Below, one piece after another: positions 44,660 through 57,994 of a DNA stretch of 64,000 nucleotides. Source of the stretch: Cycas panzhihuaensis (Eukaryota; Cycadophyta). The position numbers and the translations under genes are program-made. How positions within the stretch are numbered: position 1 is the first letter of the stretch; every line of letters starts with the position of its first letter. The stretch spans positions 225,315,741-225,379,740 of the forward strand of contig CM041465.1 of NCBI GenBank assembly GCA_023213395.1, read 5' to 3'. The notes under the pieces are model-generated. The model made no database searches. It was given only the letters and a program-made list of their open reading frames with translations, and was not told where the DNA came from.

Positions 44660-45770
44660 GATGTGTTCTAGAACATGAAATATAGGTGATTTTGCAAGAA
44701 GCCCATGAGAGAGTGACAGCCAAGCATCAAGGCTTCAAACCTAAAGTACGAAAGATTTTATTAATAAGCATATGGCAACCAATAATATTCAAAGATATTA
44801 ATAGATGAGTATGAAGTTGCGATGTTTGCTAACATGTGGGTAAGCTAGGAAAAAGCCATTTCATACCCCTACATCTAATTCTGACATAAGCACTATTTGA
44901 TAAATGGGGATTGGACTTTATTAGACTAATCAACCCTTTGGAAAAATGAATGAATGCAAGGTATATAACAGTGGCTACTTATTTTTACACAAAATGAATA
45001 TAAGCTCGACCTCTTAAGAATTCTGATACCATAAGCACTATCAACTTTTTACATGAAAATATTATAGTTCATTTTGGTTATCCTTTAGAATTAGTGTTAG
45101 ATCAAGGAACTAGTTTTTTAAATAGTAATATAAAATATTTGACTAGTGAGTTTATGATCCAACACTATCAATCTTTCCCATATTATCCTAGAGCTAATGG
45201 TCTGGTTGAAAGTACTAACAACATTTTGAAGTTATCCTTATTAAAGATTTGCAGTGATGGAAGAAAAGACTAGGCATAATGATTACATTTTATCCTTTAG
45301 GCAAATAGAATGATAATCAAGTAGCCACATAAGTAGATACCATTCCAATTGGTATATGACTTAGAAGCAGTACTCCCATTGGAATTTTAGCCAAAAAGTC
45401 TTCAGGTGGTAGTTTAAATGTACGTGGATGAACTAAACTCTTGGAATGAGAGGATTTTGAAGCTATTGAAGTTGGATGAAAAAAGAGCTTGAGTATAATA
45501 AGAATTAAAAATGAAAAAGAAAATGACAAAAGGCATGGCATGATCGACATTTGTGAGTACTATTCTATGAAAATGATCTTATTTTAATGTACGATAATAA
45601 GTTTCAAATAAAACTAGACAAGATGAAATTACATTAGTTAGGACCGTATAAAGTATTATACATTGGGAGAAATAGGGTAGTCCATCTCGAATAGCTCAAT
45701 GGGAAACTCCTTCTCAAGGTAATTAATGGGAGTAGACTAAAGCCTTACACAACAAAATAGAAAAGAAAAA
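44660..45770 (+). pseudogene. D1 integrase, degenerate
   Basis: Starting around ILQEAHERVTAKHQG, the zinc-binding region reads H, H, then CDVC. The core has WGLDFIRL (about 44910), LVLDQGTSF (about 45090) and NGLVESTNN (about 45195), giving all three catalytic acids. The C-terminal part, to about 45770, includes VYDLEAVLPLEF and ELNSWNERILKLL. Many stops interrupt it. No chromodomain was seen. Confidence 0.85.
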
Positions 45771-46302
45771 AAAAATTGATGCAAAGCATAAGGTAGTAAA
45801 TGTTGACATCATCAAAAGGAGGATCCATGACATGCAATTAAGGAAAGAATAAGATTGTGATCAGTGCCAAATCTAGGAATGATAGTTACGAATAAGGAAG
45901 ATGTAACTATTATGATGGGAGAAATCGATTGCAATCCAAGTGTTTAGCATTTTCATGATTGCAATAAGACAAGAATAGGGCAAGCACATTAATATGGTAG
46001 TTATGAGCAACTTATTTTAAATAATTAGGCTTGGCGATAATTGAATTGTATAAACAAAGTAGGCTTGGCAACAACTCCTGAGTGGATAGCGCAGAAAGAA
46101 GGACCACAACCATGGAAACAACAGAATTATAACGTATGACAATAACTTTCAGGGAATCCAATGATGACCAGATAAGGAAGTTGTGGTAGGAAACGAAGCC
46201 TAGAGAGGAATGCAAAAAGATATTAATAGTTACAAGATTAAAATAATATGTATTTGTTAGCATCCTTCTAAATGTGTATAGGTTTTCTTAATAGTTATTG
46301 CA
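45771..46302 (+). other. Spacer between integrase and the third ORF of D1
   Basis: A-rich DNA with no recognisable domain on either strand. Confidence 0.5.
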
Positions 46303-47860
46303 ATGATAGAGTGGCGACCATCTCTATTAGAATTTTCTACTAAAGTAATTACAAGGGTAATAGGGTTACCAAATGAAGGGATAGATATTCCTAAGGATAA
46401 ACACATATCTAAGGAACAAGCTACATACAAAATAGGAGCAAAAGAATTTGATGTTTTCAGTTCAGGAATTTAGATTTCTAGGATTTCATCTAAGGAAATG
46501 TAGTGGATAGCTCATTTTCTATTTACTAGAGTAATATTAGGATAAAATAATTCATTTATCCCTAGTCATTTGCTCATCACAAATTTAATTGGGCCAAATT
46601 TGTCTCTAGTAAATTTTTGAGGAATTTAGAAGTTGTAAAAGGTGCTACTTAGTCTGTTCTTTTTTTCTATCCTACTCTATTGTAGGGGTTACGTTTTTCA
46701 CAATGCCCAAGTATCCAACTTCCTTAGGTTAAGGAAGGACAACCTCTATTAATAAAATAGATAAAATTATTCTCAAGAGAGCAGAAACAAGGTTCTCTGC
46801 CTTTAATAAAGTTACTAGAATAGGTTAATAACTAGCTCCACCTATAATAGTAGGCTAGCACTCCCTAGTCATGCCTAGTGAAGTACAAAGAAGTAAAGGA
46901 AAAATCGCAAGTAGGGACAACCTCACAAACCTAAATAAGGGTATAAAACTAAAAGAAAAAAGAGGAAGAGAATAAGAAAGTGGAGATAAGAGAGGAGAAG
47001 TGAAAGATGGAGGAAGAACCTACCATAGGTAGGGAGTAGAGTAGCTAGAGAAAAATTCAAGGACAATTGAACCATTCAAATGTAAAGAAGAAGAGAAACA
47101 TAGGAGGAAACTAGTAGCAAAAAAAAAGGCAATGAGAAATTTTAAATAATCAAACACCAGAAGTTGAATTTAATCAATCAGTGGATTATTTAAAATAAGG
47201 CCTGGACCCAATGAGTTGTGACCTATAAGATATCTCGCAATGGAAAACTTCTTTTTTGGCAAAGGTAACCAGACAACTTGTGATGGTCCTGGAAGAAAGA
47301 AATAGAAGACCTCCACCAAATATACAAAAAATTCAAAAGCTTAAAAAAAAGCTAGCACTTACAAAAGCCTGCCTAGAATTTTTGAAAAAAATTATTATGA
47401 CTTGGATATAGAATATTGATGCCATTACTCCTAAGGTACAAGCTTTTAGAGGTTGCTTCTACTAAGAGATTCCCTTAGGCCTACATGAGGTAATTTATAA
47501 GCTACAAGCTTGGATCCTTTAGACAGAAGAGGATGAAACACATCCAAATAAACTTTGGAGTAAAATATATAATTTACATTAGGAATTAGTTAGAATAGAG
47601 TAATTGTACAATGAGACAATGGTGGAAATCACACTATTGCGTAAAGCAAAAAAGCCTACATTGGCACAATTAGAGGCATTGTGGGATGTGGTAATTTTAG
47701 TTGATCATTATCAATCACAAGGGGTATAGGTTCCACTGACTATTATGAGACCTGATACAAATTATATTCATTAAGTAATGAATTAAATGCATAAAGAAAT
47801 GGAGGATGCATAACATGTTCCACCACTTAAACAATTTTAGGGAGGAAGAAGGGTAGAAGA
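46303..47860 (+). pseudogene. Third ORF of D1, downstream of integrase, unknown function
   Basis: An ATG at 46303 opens MIEWRPSLLEFSTKVITRVI followed by GLPNEGIDIPKDKHISK and KIGAKEFDVFSSG, then IPSHLLITNLIGPNLSLV, with TAG/TAA/TGA at scattered positions. A second stretch, from about 47160, reads as Lys/Glu/Leu-rich sequence (RQLVMVLEERNRR, KLALTKACLEFLKK) and may be helical. I do not recognise the family. Some gypsy lineages carry extra ORFs after integrase (Athila env-like, Tat accessory genes), but I see no signal peptide or clear membrane segment. Codons remain readable over about 100 residues, supporting a real former gene. D2 is truncated before this point, so there is no second copy to compare. 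Confidence 0.5.
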
Positions 47861-50345
<2,485 letters not shown>

Positions 50346-50360
50346 TAAAGATAATCATTA

Positions 50361-50378
50361 GTTTTGTGATGGGAGAGA
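50361..50378 (+). other. Polypurine tract before the shared D LTR
   Basis: GATGGGAGAGA directly precedes the LTR start TGTCTGTGGG at 50379, marking this LTR as the 3' LTR of D1. Confidence 0.7.
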
Positions 50379-51120
50379 TGTCTGTGGGTAAAACTAAACA
50401 CATAGTTTTGAAGGAATTATAAATTAAATAAGTTAGGATTACATTACAATTGAAGTTACCATTACAAGTCAGTTATAGTTGAAGTCATAATTATGAAAGA
50501 ATCATGGTTGGAGTTATGATTATAAACATATCATAGTTAAGGTTATGATTGCGAGTAGATTGTGGTTGGGGTTGTGATTACGAGTGGATCATAGTTGGGG
50601 CTGTAATCACAAGTTAATTATAGTAAGGATCATAGTCATGAGATGATTACAATTAAGGTTACAAGTATGAGCCAATCATAATTGGGGTCGTAAATACAAG
50701 ATAATCGTAGTTGGTGTCATGGTTATGAATCGATCGTAGTTGGAACCACGAGTGCAAGTTTATTATAATTAGATGATTATACTTGATAACGATTACAATT
50801 AGATTGTAAAGAGAAAAAATTTATCAAGGAAAGCCAATTATTATAATTATTTTGTAACTAATAGTAGTTGAAACTATTAATCTTTTTATATAAGTAATAG
50901 TAGATTTGGACAAGTACATGTATGTGTAGCAAGGAAACCTAAGAAAGGATTGTAAGGAATTGGTTCTCTTGCTATGGTAGACCTGACATTCTAGTCTAAT
51001 TCTTGTAGATTATTAGGTCTGTGTCTGTTTGTGAGAGGACCATATGTAGTTCCATATTTTAATAATATTATGTTTTACATCACATTATATAACCCTTGTG
51101 CTTACTTTATTTATTATATT
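50379..51120 (+). repeat. LTR shared by D1 (3') and D2 (5')
   Basis: It begins TGTCTGTGGGTAAAA, collinear with 38704 onward, and carries ten 29-bp repeats against nine in the first LTR. It is followed by the D-family leader and gag again, so it serves as the 5' LTR of a second copy. The right end is approximate. Confidence 0.8.
50475..50764. repeat. Ten contiguous 29-bp tandem repeats in the second D LTR
   Basis: Exactly ten units of 29 bases (290 bp), the same motif as 38800-39060 with one more unit and mostly transition differences between units. Confidence 0.9.
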
Positions 51121-51130
51121 GATAGTTGCA

Positions 51131-52766
51131 ATGAGTAAGGTGTAGGCATATATTAGTTCCATTACCAAATAAACTAGGGAGAAATTATCATCATGGGAAA
51201 GACCGAGTAGGTGAATTAGGACCTCTTCCATACCACCCAGGGTTGAAGAAGAATCATGATGAAAATACATAAAGCATTGGGAGAAGGATAGACTCCAGGC
51301 TGGAGTAAGGAAGCATAGGTTTGTAGTGGTATTGAAGAAGTAAATGAAAAGGTGACCACTTCCCAATTGATAAGGAGAAGAAAATTGAGTATAGAAGGTG
51401 AAATATAGAAACAGGAGAATGTAATATAGGAGTTTGTCAAAGGAAGCGTGACACAGATTGTGGATGATCAAGGATACATAGTGGAAGAAGATCCTTTAGA
51501 AATAGAAGAGGGATAGAAAGGAAAAGGTGAAGAATTAATATTGGTCAAAGAGGAACCTTTAGAAGAAACATCATTTCAAGAAAATAAGAATAATTCAATT
51601 GAATTAGAATTATATAATATAGTGAATAGAGGGTGGAATTACCATTGGCTAGAAGTGAGAACTCCCTTGAGCCATATTTTAAATCCTCTTTCAAGTCAAC
51701 AATGTCAAGCCCAAAAGGGAGTGTGGATGCAAAAAGTTCATCGCCAAGAGGAAATCTAGGTGGTGGAGGTGCATCCTTAAATTAATCACTATTCACCAAC
51801 ATAAGAAGAAGTGATAATCAACCAATCAGGGGAATAAGCTAAGCAAGTATAATGAGAGTGGTTGGATCTTACATCATTGTACAAAATGATTTTACTTTCT
51901 CAAGTCTTTAGTCCAATGGATCCATAGACCTAGGAGACCATTTGGCCTTACTCAAGAATATGTTGAAAATAAAAAGAATTATGGACCCTAAGGAGATAAA
52001 GGCCTATTTGTTCTCCACACTTTGGGAAGTAGTGATTACTTAGTATATAGCGGCATAAAGTCTATCATGGGATAGAATACAAGATCAATTTCTAGATCAT
52101 TTTTAGAAATTAAGAGACCTTATCACCATCTTTCAAGCCTAAACTTAGGAGAATCAATTAATGGTTTTGATGATTGAATGAGAGCTATCATGAACAAGAT
52201 GTAATCAATAATAATAATCAATCCCATATTGGTGATAAAATAGTTTGAACAAGGGTTGATTCCATAATTAAGGGATAAAGTGATGTTGCATCCAATGAAT
52301 AAATATGAACAATTATTGGAATTACCTTTGAAATTCAAAAATCAAATGAATACAACCTATTTTCAATGGGCAATACAATAGGCTAAGAAAATATGACCAA
52401 CTTCTTCCCATATATCATCGACTTAAGTGCAGTCATGGGGAATATATAATCAAAATCACATACCCTATATGGAAACAAATCCAAAAATTAAAGTATTAAA
52501 AAAGAGGTGGAGGCATTAAAGTAATAGCCATCCATATTAACATCTATTAGCATGCACTAGAATCAAGAGATAGAAATGTTACATGTAGAATTAGTTAGAT
52601 TATAATTGGAAAAATCTTGACAAAACATGTGGTATCCTCCACCTTGTAATCAACAAGGATATTTAAAGAATGAACATATGGTATGGTATGATTTTTGTAG
52701 GAAAACTAACTACAATATATAGGAATATTTTTCCTAGCCCAATAATGAGGTACACTGTGTATTTTT
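51131..52766 (+). pseudogene. D2 gag, 5' part
   Basis: Collinear with the D1 gag. The core reads FNGSIDLGDHLALLKNMLK-like at about 51910-51970 and continues SLSWDRIQDQFLDHF (about 52060-52110). Some stops differ from D1: D1 keeps ITWY where D2 has a TAG. It ends where copia E inserts, within the region after the first zinc motif. Confidence 0.75.
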
Positions 52767-53394
52767 CATTGAGAAAACCTAGTCTAAATAACCAAAACCA
52801 GCCACCAAGATGTAACTATTTTACAGTAATAATAAGGATTTGAAATTATAATCAATGTAAGTATCTAAAACCATAGATTATTTAACATATATTAGAAGGT
52901 ATTCACATTACCCAGTACATAGATTTAATGTGGTAAAACCCTAGTAGAGTGCTAGGGAAATATACACACAGGAAAGATATCAATCTTTATTAGTCAAGAA
53001 TAAAAAATTGTACATGTAGTCACCATAGAATTTTCACAGTAGCAACAACCAACATTCATCCACTTGTAATGTAATGTAATATAATATAATATGATATAAT
53101 TACCCTAAAAATGGATTATAAGAAAGGCACATAAATCATAACCATCAGATCTAGGTATTTTTAATGAACAACCTAGATTCTCTTTATAATTTGATAGGTT
53201 TTGAGACCTGGTTTTTTACTTCGGCGGCTACTACCCCCGAACCCTTACTTACAAGGGGTGTTCCATACCCCCTCAGCCAAGGGGGGTTGTCGCCCTCCTT
53301 AGATCCTTCTGAGGAAAGATTAGTAGGCAAATTACACTAATAAAGGTCCAAAAAAAATTAAATCCTTCTCATAATTGTTGTCATATATCTAACA
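52767..53394 (-). repeat. 3' LTR of copia E
   Basis: It ends CATATCTAACA on the plus strand (TGTTAGATATG on the minus). It contains a TAATA/TAATG microsatellite near 53079-53100 and short inverted blocks around ccaaggggggttg. It matches 57354-57994. Confidence 0.92.
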
Positions 53395-53469
53395 ATCTTC
53401 ACCTTAATAATAATTTCCTAATACCTTTCCTAAACCATTTATCATATAAGAGAAGCCACACTCCATTTG

Positions 53470-53940
53470 AGCTTCTCTAGTAATAACCTTATGAGTATTA
53501 ACCTTCTTGAGGGTTACTCCACTTGCTTCAACAAACTATCTTACAAAATGATATTTGACTATAATGTGCTTTGTTTTATTATGATAAGTTGGATTCTTGG
53601 CTAAGTAAATGGCACTTTGACTATCACAAAATACCTTTACCTTATCTTGTACCCTTCTAATCTCACTTAATAGACCCTATAACTAAATTACCTTCTTACA
53701 AGCATGTGTTGTAGTAATATACTCAGCTTTTGTAGTGGACAAAACAATTAAACTTTGAAGTTTAGACATCCAGCTAATTAGACCATTTACAAGAGTAAAT
53801 ACATAACCTAAAGTTGACCTTCTTCTATCCAAGTCTCTTACAAAATTTGAATCCACATATCCATAAACTAAATTACCTATAACATTAAAGGTGATGCAAT
53901 GGTTACTTATGCCTCTTAAATACTGAAGCACCCATTTCAT
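53470..53940 (-). pseudogene. Copia E RNase H
   Basis: The open piece 53683-53940 carries GYVDSNFVRDLDRRRSTLGY (first catalytic Asp in VDSNF, where many copias have ADSD or VDAD) and SLIVLSTTKAEYITTTHA (catalytic Glu). Farther on, after stops, FCDSQSAIYLAKNPTYHNKT supplies the next Asp. This is the standard copia RNase H end; the frames are broken between the pieces. Confidence 0.88.
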
Positions 53941-54900
53941 GGCTTCCTTAATGCTCTTTACCTAGATTTTCCATGTATTTATTAATCATATTGAATGTTT
54001 ATGAAATATTAGGTCTTATACATACCATGGCATATATTAAGATTTCTACTACACTAGCATAAGGTATATAAGACATATATTCCTTTTCTTCCTCAGAACT
54101 AGGACTCAAACTTAAAGAAGCTTGAAATGGGAAGCAAATATGATACTAACAAGTTTCACATTTTCTATACCAAATCTGGTTAGTATCTTCTCTACATATT
54201 TCTATTGTAATAACCAAAGCTTACCATTCTTCCTGTCTCTATGTATCTCTATGCCCAAGATTTATTTTGTTGCTCTGAGATCCTTCATATTAAATATCTT
54301 AGACAATTAAGCCTTCAACGTATTAATTCCTTTTGTATTTTTGCTTGCCATAAGCATGTCATTAATATATAATACTAAAATAATGAATAAACCATTGTCT
54401 AAGATTTTGAAATAAACACAATAGTCATACTCACTTCTTTTAAAATTTTGGCTCTTTATGAAGGAATCAAACCTCTTATACCATTACCTGGGAGATTGCT
54501 TCAGGCCATACAAAGATTTTTTGATTTTATAAACAAGTTTATTCTTGCCATCCATATATATCTCCTCTTCCAAATCTCCATACAGAAATGTAGTTTTAAC
54601 ATCTAATTGCTCCAACTCTAAATAAAGTGAAGCCACCAATGTTAACAGAACCCAAATATAAATAAGTTTAATGATTAGTGAGAAGATTTCATGGAAATTT
54701 ATACCTATTTCTTGTGTAAAACCTTTAGCTACCAATCTTGCTCTGTATCTATCAACTTTCCCATCAACATCAATTTTCCTTTTGTAGAAACACCTACAAT
54801 CAACAATTATCCTACCTTATAGAAGTTCTACTAGGTCCCATAAATTATTATTCTCTAAGGCATTTATTTCTTCATGCATAGCCCTTATCTACTTTACACT
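53941..54900 (-). pseudogene. Copia E reverse transcriptase
   Basis: The open piece 54484-54735 has VAKGFTQEIGINFHEIFSLI and QLDVKTTFLYGDLEEEIYM then KKSLYGLKQSPR. After a stop at the next residue the catalytic box reads VLYINDML at about 54356-54370, so the first Asp of Y-x-D-D is Asn. Thumb residues and IFNMKDLRATK follow. The Asp-to-Asn change is a G-to-A transition and would inactivate RT. Confidence 0.88.
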
Positions 54901-55099
54901 ATAGTCATCATTTATTACTTCTTGATAATATGTAGGTTCACCATCATTAGAAATCAAAGTAATAGAATTGGATGGCTTGTACCTTTTAGGAGGATACCTA
55001 ACCTATGTATATCTTATAGGCAGTTGAGGAGTATTTATATATTCTTGTATTTCTTATATAGGTTCATCTTTAAAAAACTTTTCCTTCTTTTCTACTTGT

Positions 55100-56180
55100 A
55101 AAGATGGTTAGGTTTCAACCTTAACATCTTGGTGTTTAATTTTTAGTTCCTACTTCATTTCAACTTCTACGTTTTCAGATTTTAGAAAAGAATATTCATC
55201 AAATACCACATCTCTATTGATGATGATTTTGTGGCTAGTAGGATCCCACAACCTATATCCCTTAACCCCATCCTTATCACCATACCTAATAAAGATGTAC
55301 CTTTTAGATTTTGGATCTAATTTAGTATACTTACTTTTATCAAGCAAAGCAAAAGCATCATAATCAAATATTTTCATATTTGAATAATCACATGGATGAC
55401 CAATCTATACCTCTTTAGAAATTTTACATTGTATTATAAGTGATGGTGATCTATTTACTAGATAGCAAGTTGTTAGAATTGCTTTTGCCCATAAGCCCTA
55501 CTCCATGCCTGTATTACTGAGCATACTCCTTGCTCTTTCTAAAAGAGTTATATTCATGTGTTCTGCAATGCCATTCTACTATAGAGTATAATGTTTGATC
55601 TTATATCTTTTAATCCCTGATTACCTACAATAGTTTTCAAATTCCAAAGAATTGAACTCACCTCTATTATTTGTTTGTAAGCATTTGATTGACCTGCATG
55701 TACTCTTTTTAACCAGAGCTTTAAATTACTTAAACACACTAAATACCTCAAACTTTCTCTTTAAAAACTAGACCCATACACTCTTGGAGAATTCATCTAT
55801 AAATATTACAAAATATAATGCTCCTCCATAAGATATCATAGGGGTTGGTCCCCACACATCTAAATGGATATAATCTAGAATACCTTTACTTGTGTGACTC
55901 CTTGTATTAAATCTGAGTCTATATTACTTTCCAAAGATACAATGTTCGCAAAATGTCTAATCTAAAAACTTCAAGTCAAAAGTAACTTACAGTTCATCAG
56001 CACTTTTAATCCTTTCTCGCTCATGTGTCCCAACCTTTGATGCCATAATCAAGTAGGATCTTCTATTATCTTTGATACTATAGTTACTTGACTAATTTAT
56101 ATGCTTCCAATCAAAGTGTAAAGGTTCCCTTTCTTCAAAAGCTTCATGATAACTAAGGCACCCTTTGATACCTTTAAAAC
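55100..56180 (-). pseudogene. Copia E integrase
   Basis: The zinc-binding region reads HRFGHLSEKGL then CEHCIFGK near 55920-56050. The core has IHLDVWGPTP (first Asp), QTNNRGEF near 55660-55680 (second Asp changed to Asn) and NGIAEHMN (Glu). The C-terminal part, 55150-55377, contains DPKSKRYIFIRYGDKDGVKG and YRLWDP, the usual copia integrase end. There are several stops. Confidence 0.88.
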
Positions 56181-56450
56181 TCATCGATAACATATATACT
56201 TACAACCACTACAATCTAATTCACCCAAAGATGTTAGTTTTCTTTTAAGTTCAAGCACATGTCTAACTTTTGTTAATGTTCTTACTACACCATCAAACAT
56301 CTTGATTTTGATGGTACCAACCTTAATAATTTTATAGGAAACATCATTTCCCATGACAACATCACCACCATCAAGAGGTTGGTATGCAGAAAACCAACTC
56401 TTGTGTGGACACATGTTGTAAGAAGCACCTGAATCTAACAGTTAATCATT
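56181..56450 (-). pseudogene. Copia E protease
   Basis: The active site LLDSGASYNMCPHKSWFSAY lies at about 56380-56440, with DSGA at 56421-56435 intact. A stop falls just upstream (position of the usual Trp in DWLLDSGA). The rest of the retropepsin follows as VVMGNDVSYKIIKVGTIKI. Confidence 0.85.
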
Positions 56451-57290
56451 ATGATAATGAGAAACATTATATACAACTAAGAAATCATTATCCATGCCTT
56501 GACTTGATTTATCCTAATTTACCTCCTTGGTAGGGTCTTCCTTCTTTGGAACCCCTTCCTCTTCTAGCAATCCTTCTTGAGATGATCTATCTTATTGCAA
56601 TGCTAACATCTTAGTTTACCCTTCTTACCTTTTGACTTTGATCTTAATATATCTCTGGAATTTTGTCCTCTCTCCATAAATCTACCCCTTACTGTCATGG
56701 CTTCTAGTGTGGATGTTTCTAAATTGGATCTCCTTCTCACCTCTTCAGTCAGTAAGGCACTCATAATAGAGTCATAATCCAACCCATTAGTAGTATTGAA
56801 ACTGATGGAGGTGACAATGTTATCCTAGGATTTAGGTAATGAATATAACAAGGTTACTACCTTATCTTCATCCTCTATGTGTATACCAATGCTAGCCAAA
56901 TGACATATAAGAGTATTAAAGATATTTAGATGGTCAAGAATTTTAGTACCTTCCTTCATTTGTAGTGAGTACAATTGCCTAGTCATGGACTTTGTCATAT
57001 ACAGGCTTTCTAACTTTGTCCATAATCATGTTGTTGTTTTCTCCTTTGCAATATCAATTAGAACTTCATTTACCAAGTACAAATGTATTGTGTTAAGGGC
57101 TCCTTTGTCCATGTATTCTCATTCTTCATCAGTCATTCCCAATGGTTTCTTCGACTTACCTTCTAGGGCTTTGTACAATCCCTACTATACCAGAGTATCA
57201 TATGCTTTGAGCTTCCCCAACTAGAAGTTATTTTCCTGTTGAACTTCTCCACCTCAAATTTTACATTCATTACTTTCACCATTGGATATA
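56451..57290 (-). pseudogene. Copia E gag
   Basis: It starts near 57290 with MVKVMNVKFEVEKFN and continues through KLKAYDTLV, the UBN2-type core (DIAKEKTTTWLWTKLESLYM) and LYSLPKS to a basic region (RGRFMERGQNSRDILRSKSK). The zinc knuckle is not readable. Stops occur at positions including the Trp after NNF. The N-terminal pattern is that of Tnt1/Tork-like copia gags, but I do not assign a lineage with confidence. Confidence 0.82.
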
Positions 57291-57339
57291 AAATAAATCA
57301 ATACCAAACCCTTTATAGACTTGCTACAAAATATGAGTG

Positions 57340-57351
57340 GCTCTGATACCA
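57340..57351 (-). other. Primer binding site, tRNA-iMet, of copia E
   Basis: GCTCTGATACCA on the plus strand (TGGTATCAGAGC on the minus), two bases inside the right LTR. Confidence 0.92.
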
Positions 57352-57353
57352 CT

Positions 57354-57994
57354 TATTGAAAAAACCTAGTTTAAATAACTAAATCTAGCCACCAAATTTT
57401 AATTATTTTGTAATAATAATAAGGATTTGAAACTATAATAAATATAAGTATTTAAAACTAGAGATTATTCAACATAAATAAGAAGGCATATACATTGTCC
57501 AATATATAGATTTTAACATGGTAAAACCCTAGTTGAGTGCTAGGGGAACATCCATAAAGAAAAGGTATCTATCTTTATTAGTTAAGAATGAAAGATTGTA
57601 CATGTAGTCACTACAGAATCTTTATAATAGCAACAACCAATAACCACCCACTCACAATGTAATGTAATACAATACAATATGATATAGTTACCCTAAAAAT
57701 GGGTTACAAGAAAGGCACATTAATCATATCCATTATATCTAGGCTTTTTTTATGAACAAGCTAGATTCCCTTTACAATTTAATAGGTTTTGAGCCCTAGC
57801 TTTTTGCTTCAGGGGCTACCACCCCCAAACCCCCATTTATGGGGGAGTGTTCCATACCCCCCCACATCCCCCTTGGCCAAGGGGGGTTACCGCCTCTCTT
57901 GGATCCCCTTGAGGAAAGATTAGTGGGGAAACCATGCTAATAAAGGTCCCAAAAAAAATAAATCCTTCTCATAATTATTGTCACATATCTAACA
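57354..57994 (-). repeat. 5' LTR of copia E
   Basis: 641 bp, matching the left LTR with a similar pentanucleotide microsatellite near 57658-57685 and a few small indels (longer C run near 57855). It ends CATATCTAACA on the plus strand. Confidence 0.92.

Larger units (their letters stand above)
52767..57994 (-). mobile_element. Ty1/copia element E, nested in D2
   Basis: LTRs of 628 bp (52767-53394) and 641 bp (57354-57994) flank a minus-strand copia coding region in the order gag, protease, integrase, RT, RNase H. A tRNA-iMet primer site lies beside the right LTR and a purine tract (AGGTGAAGAT on the minus strand) beside the left. The flanking T5 runs (52762-52766 and 57995-57999) are consistent with a TTTTT target duplication. 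The D2 sequence resumes on the right where it left off on the left, by comparison with D1 near 40990-41010. All genes are broken. Confidence 0.92.

Noticed and set aside
38704-45770. D family considered as an endogenous pararetrovirus because of the FLDDW catalytic box
   Set aside because: LTRs, a purine tract and a DDE integrase after RNase H are present, and no movement-protein motif was seen, so it is a Ty3/gypsy retrotransposon.
50475-50764. 29-bp repeats considered as a CRISPR array
   Set aside because: The units are contiguous with no spacers, vary by transitions, and lie in an LTR of a plant retrotransposon.
52123-52338. Short hydrophobic ORFs on the strand opposite to D2 gag
   Set aside because: They are shadows of the gag frame in AT-rich DNA without conserved motifs.
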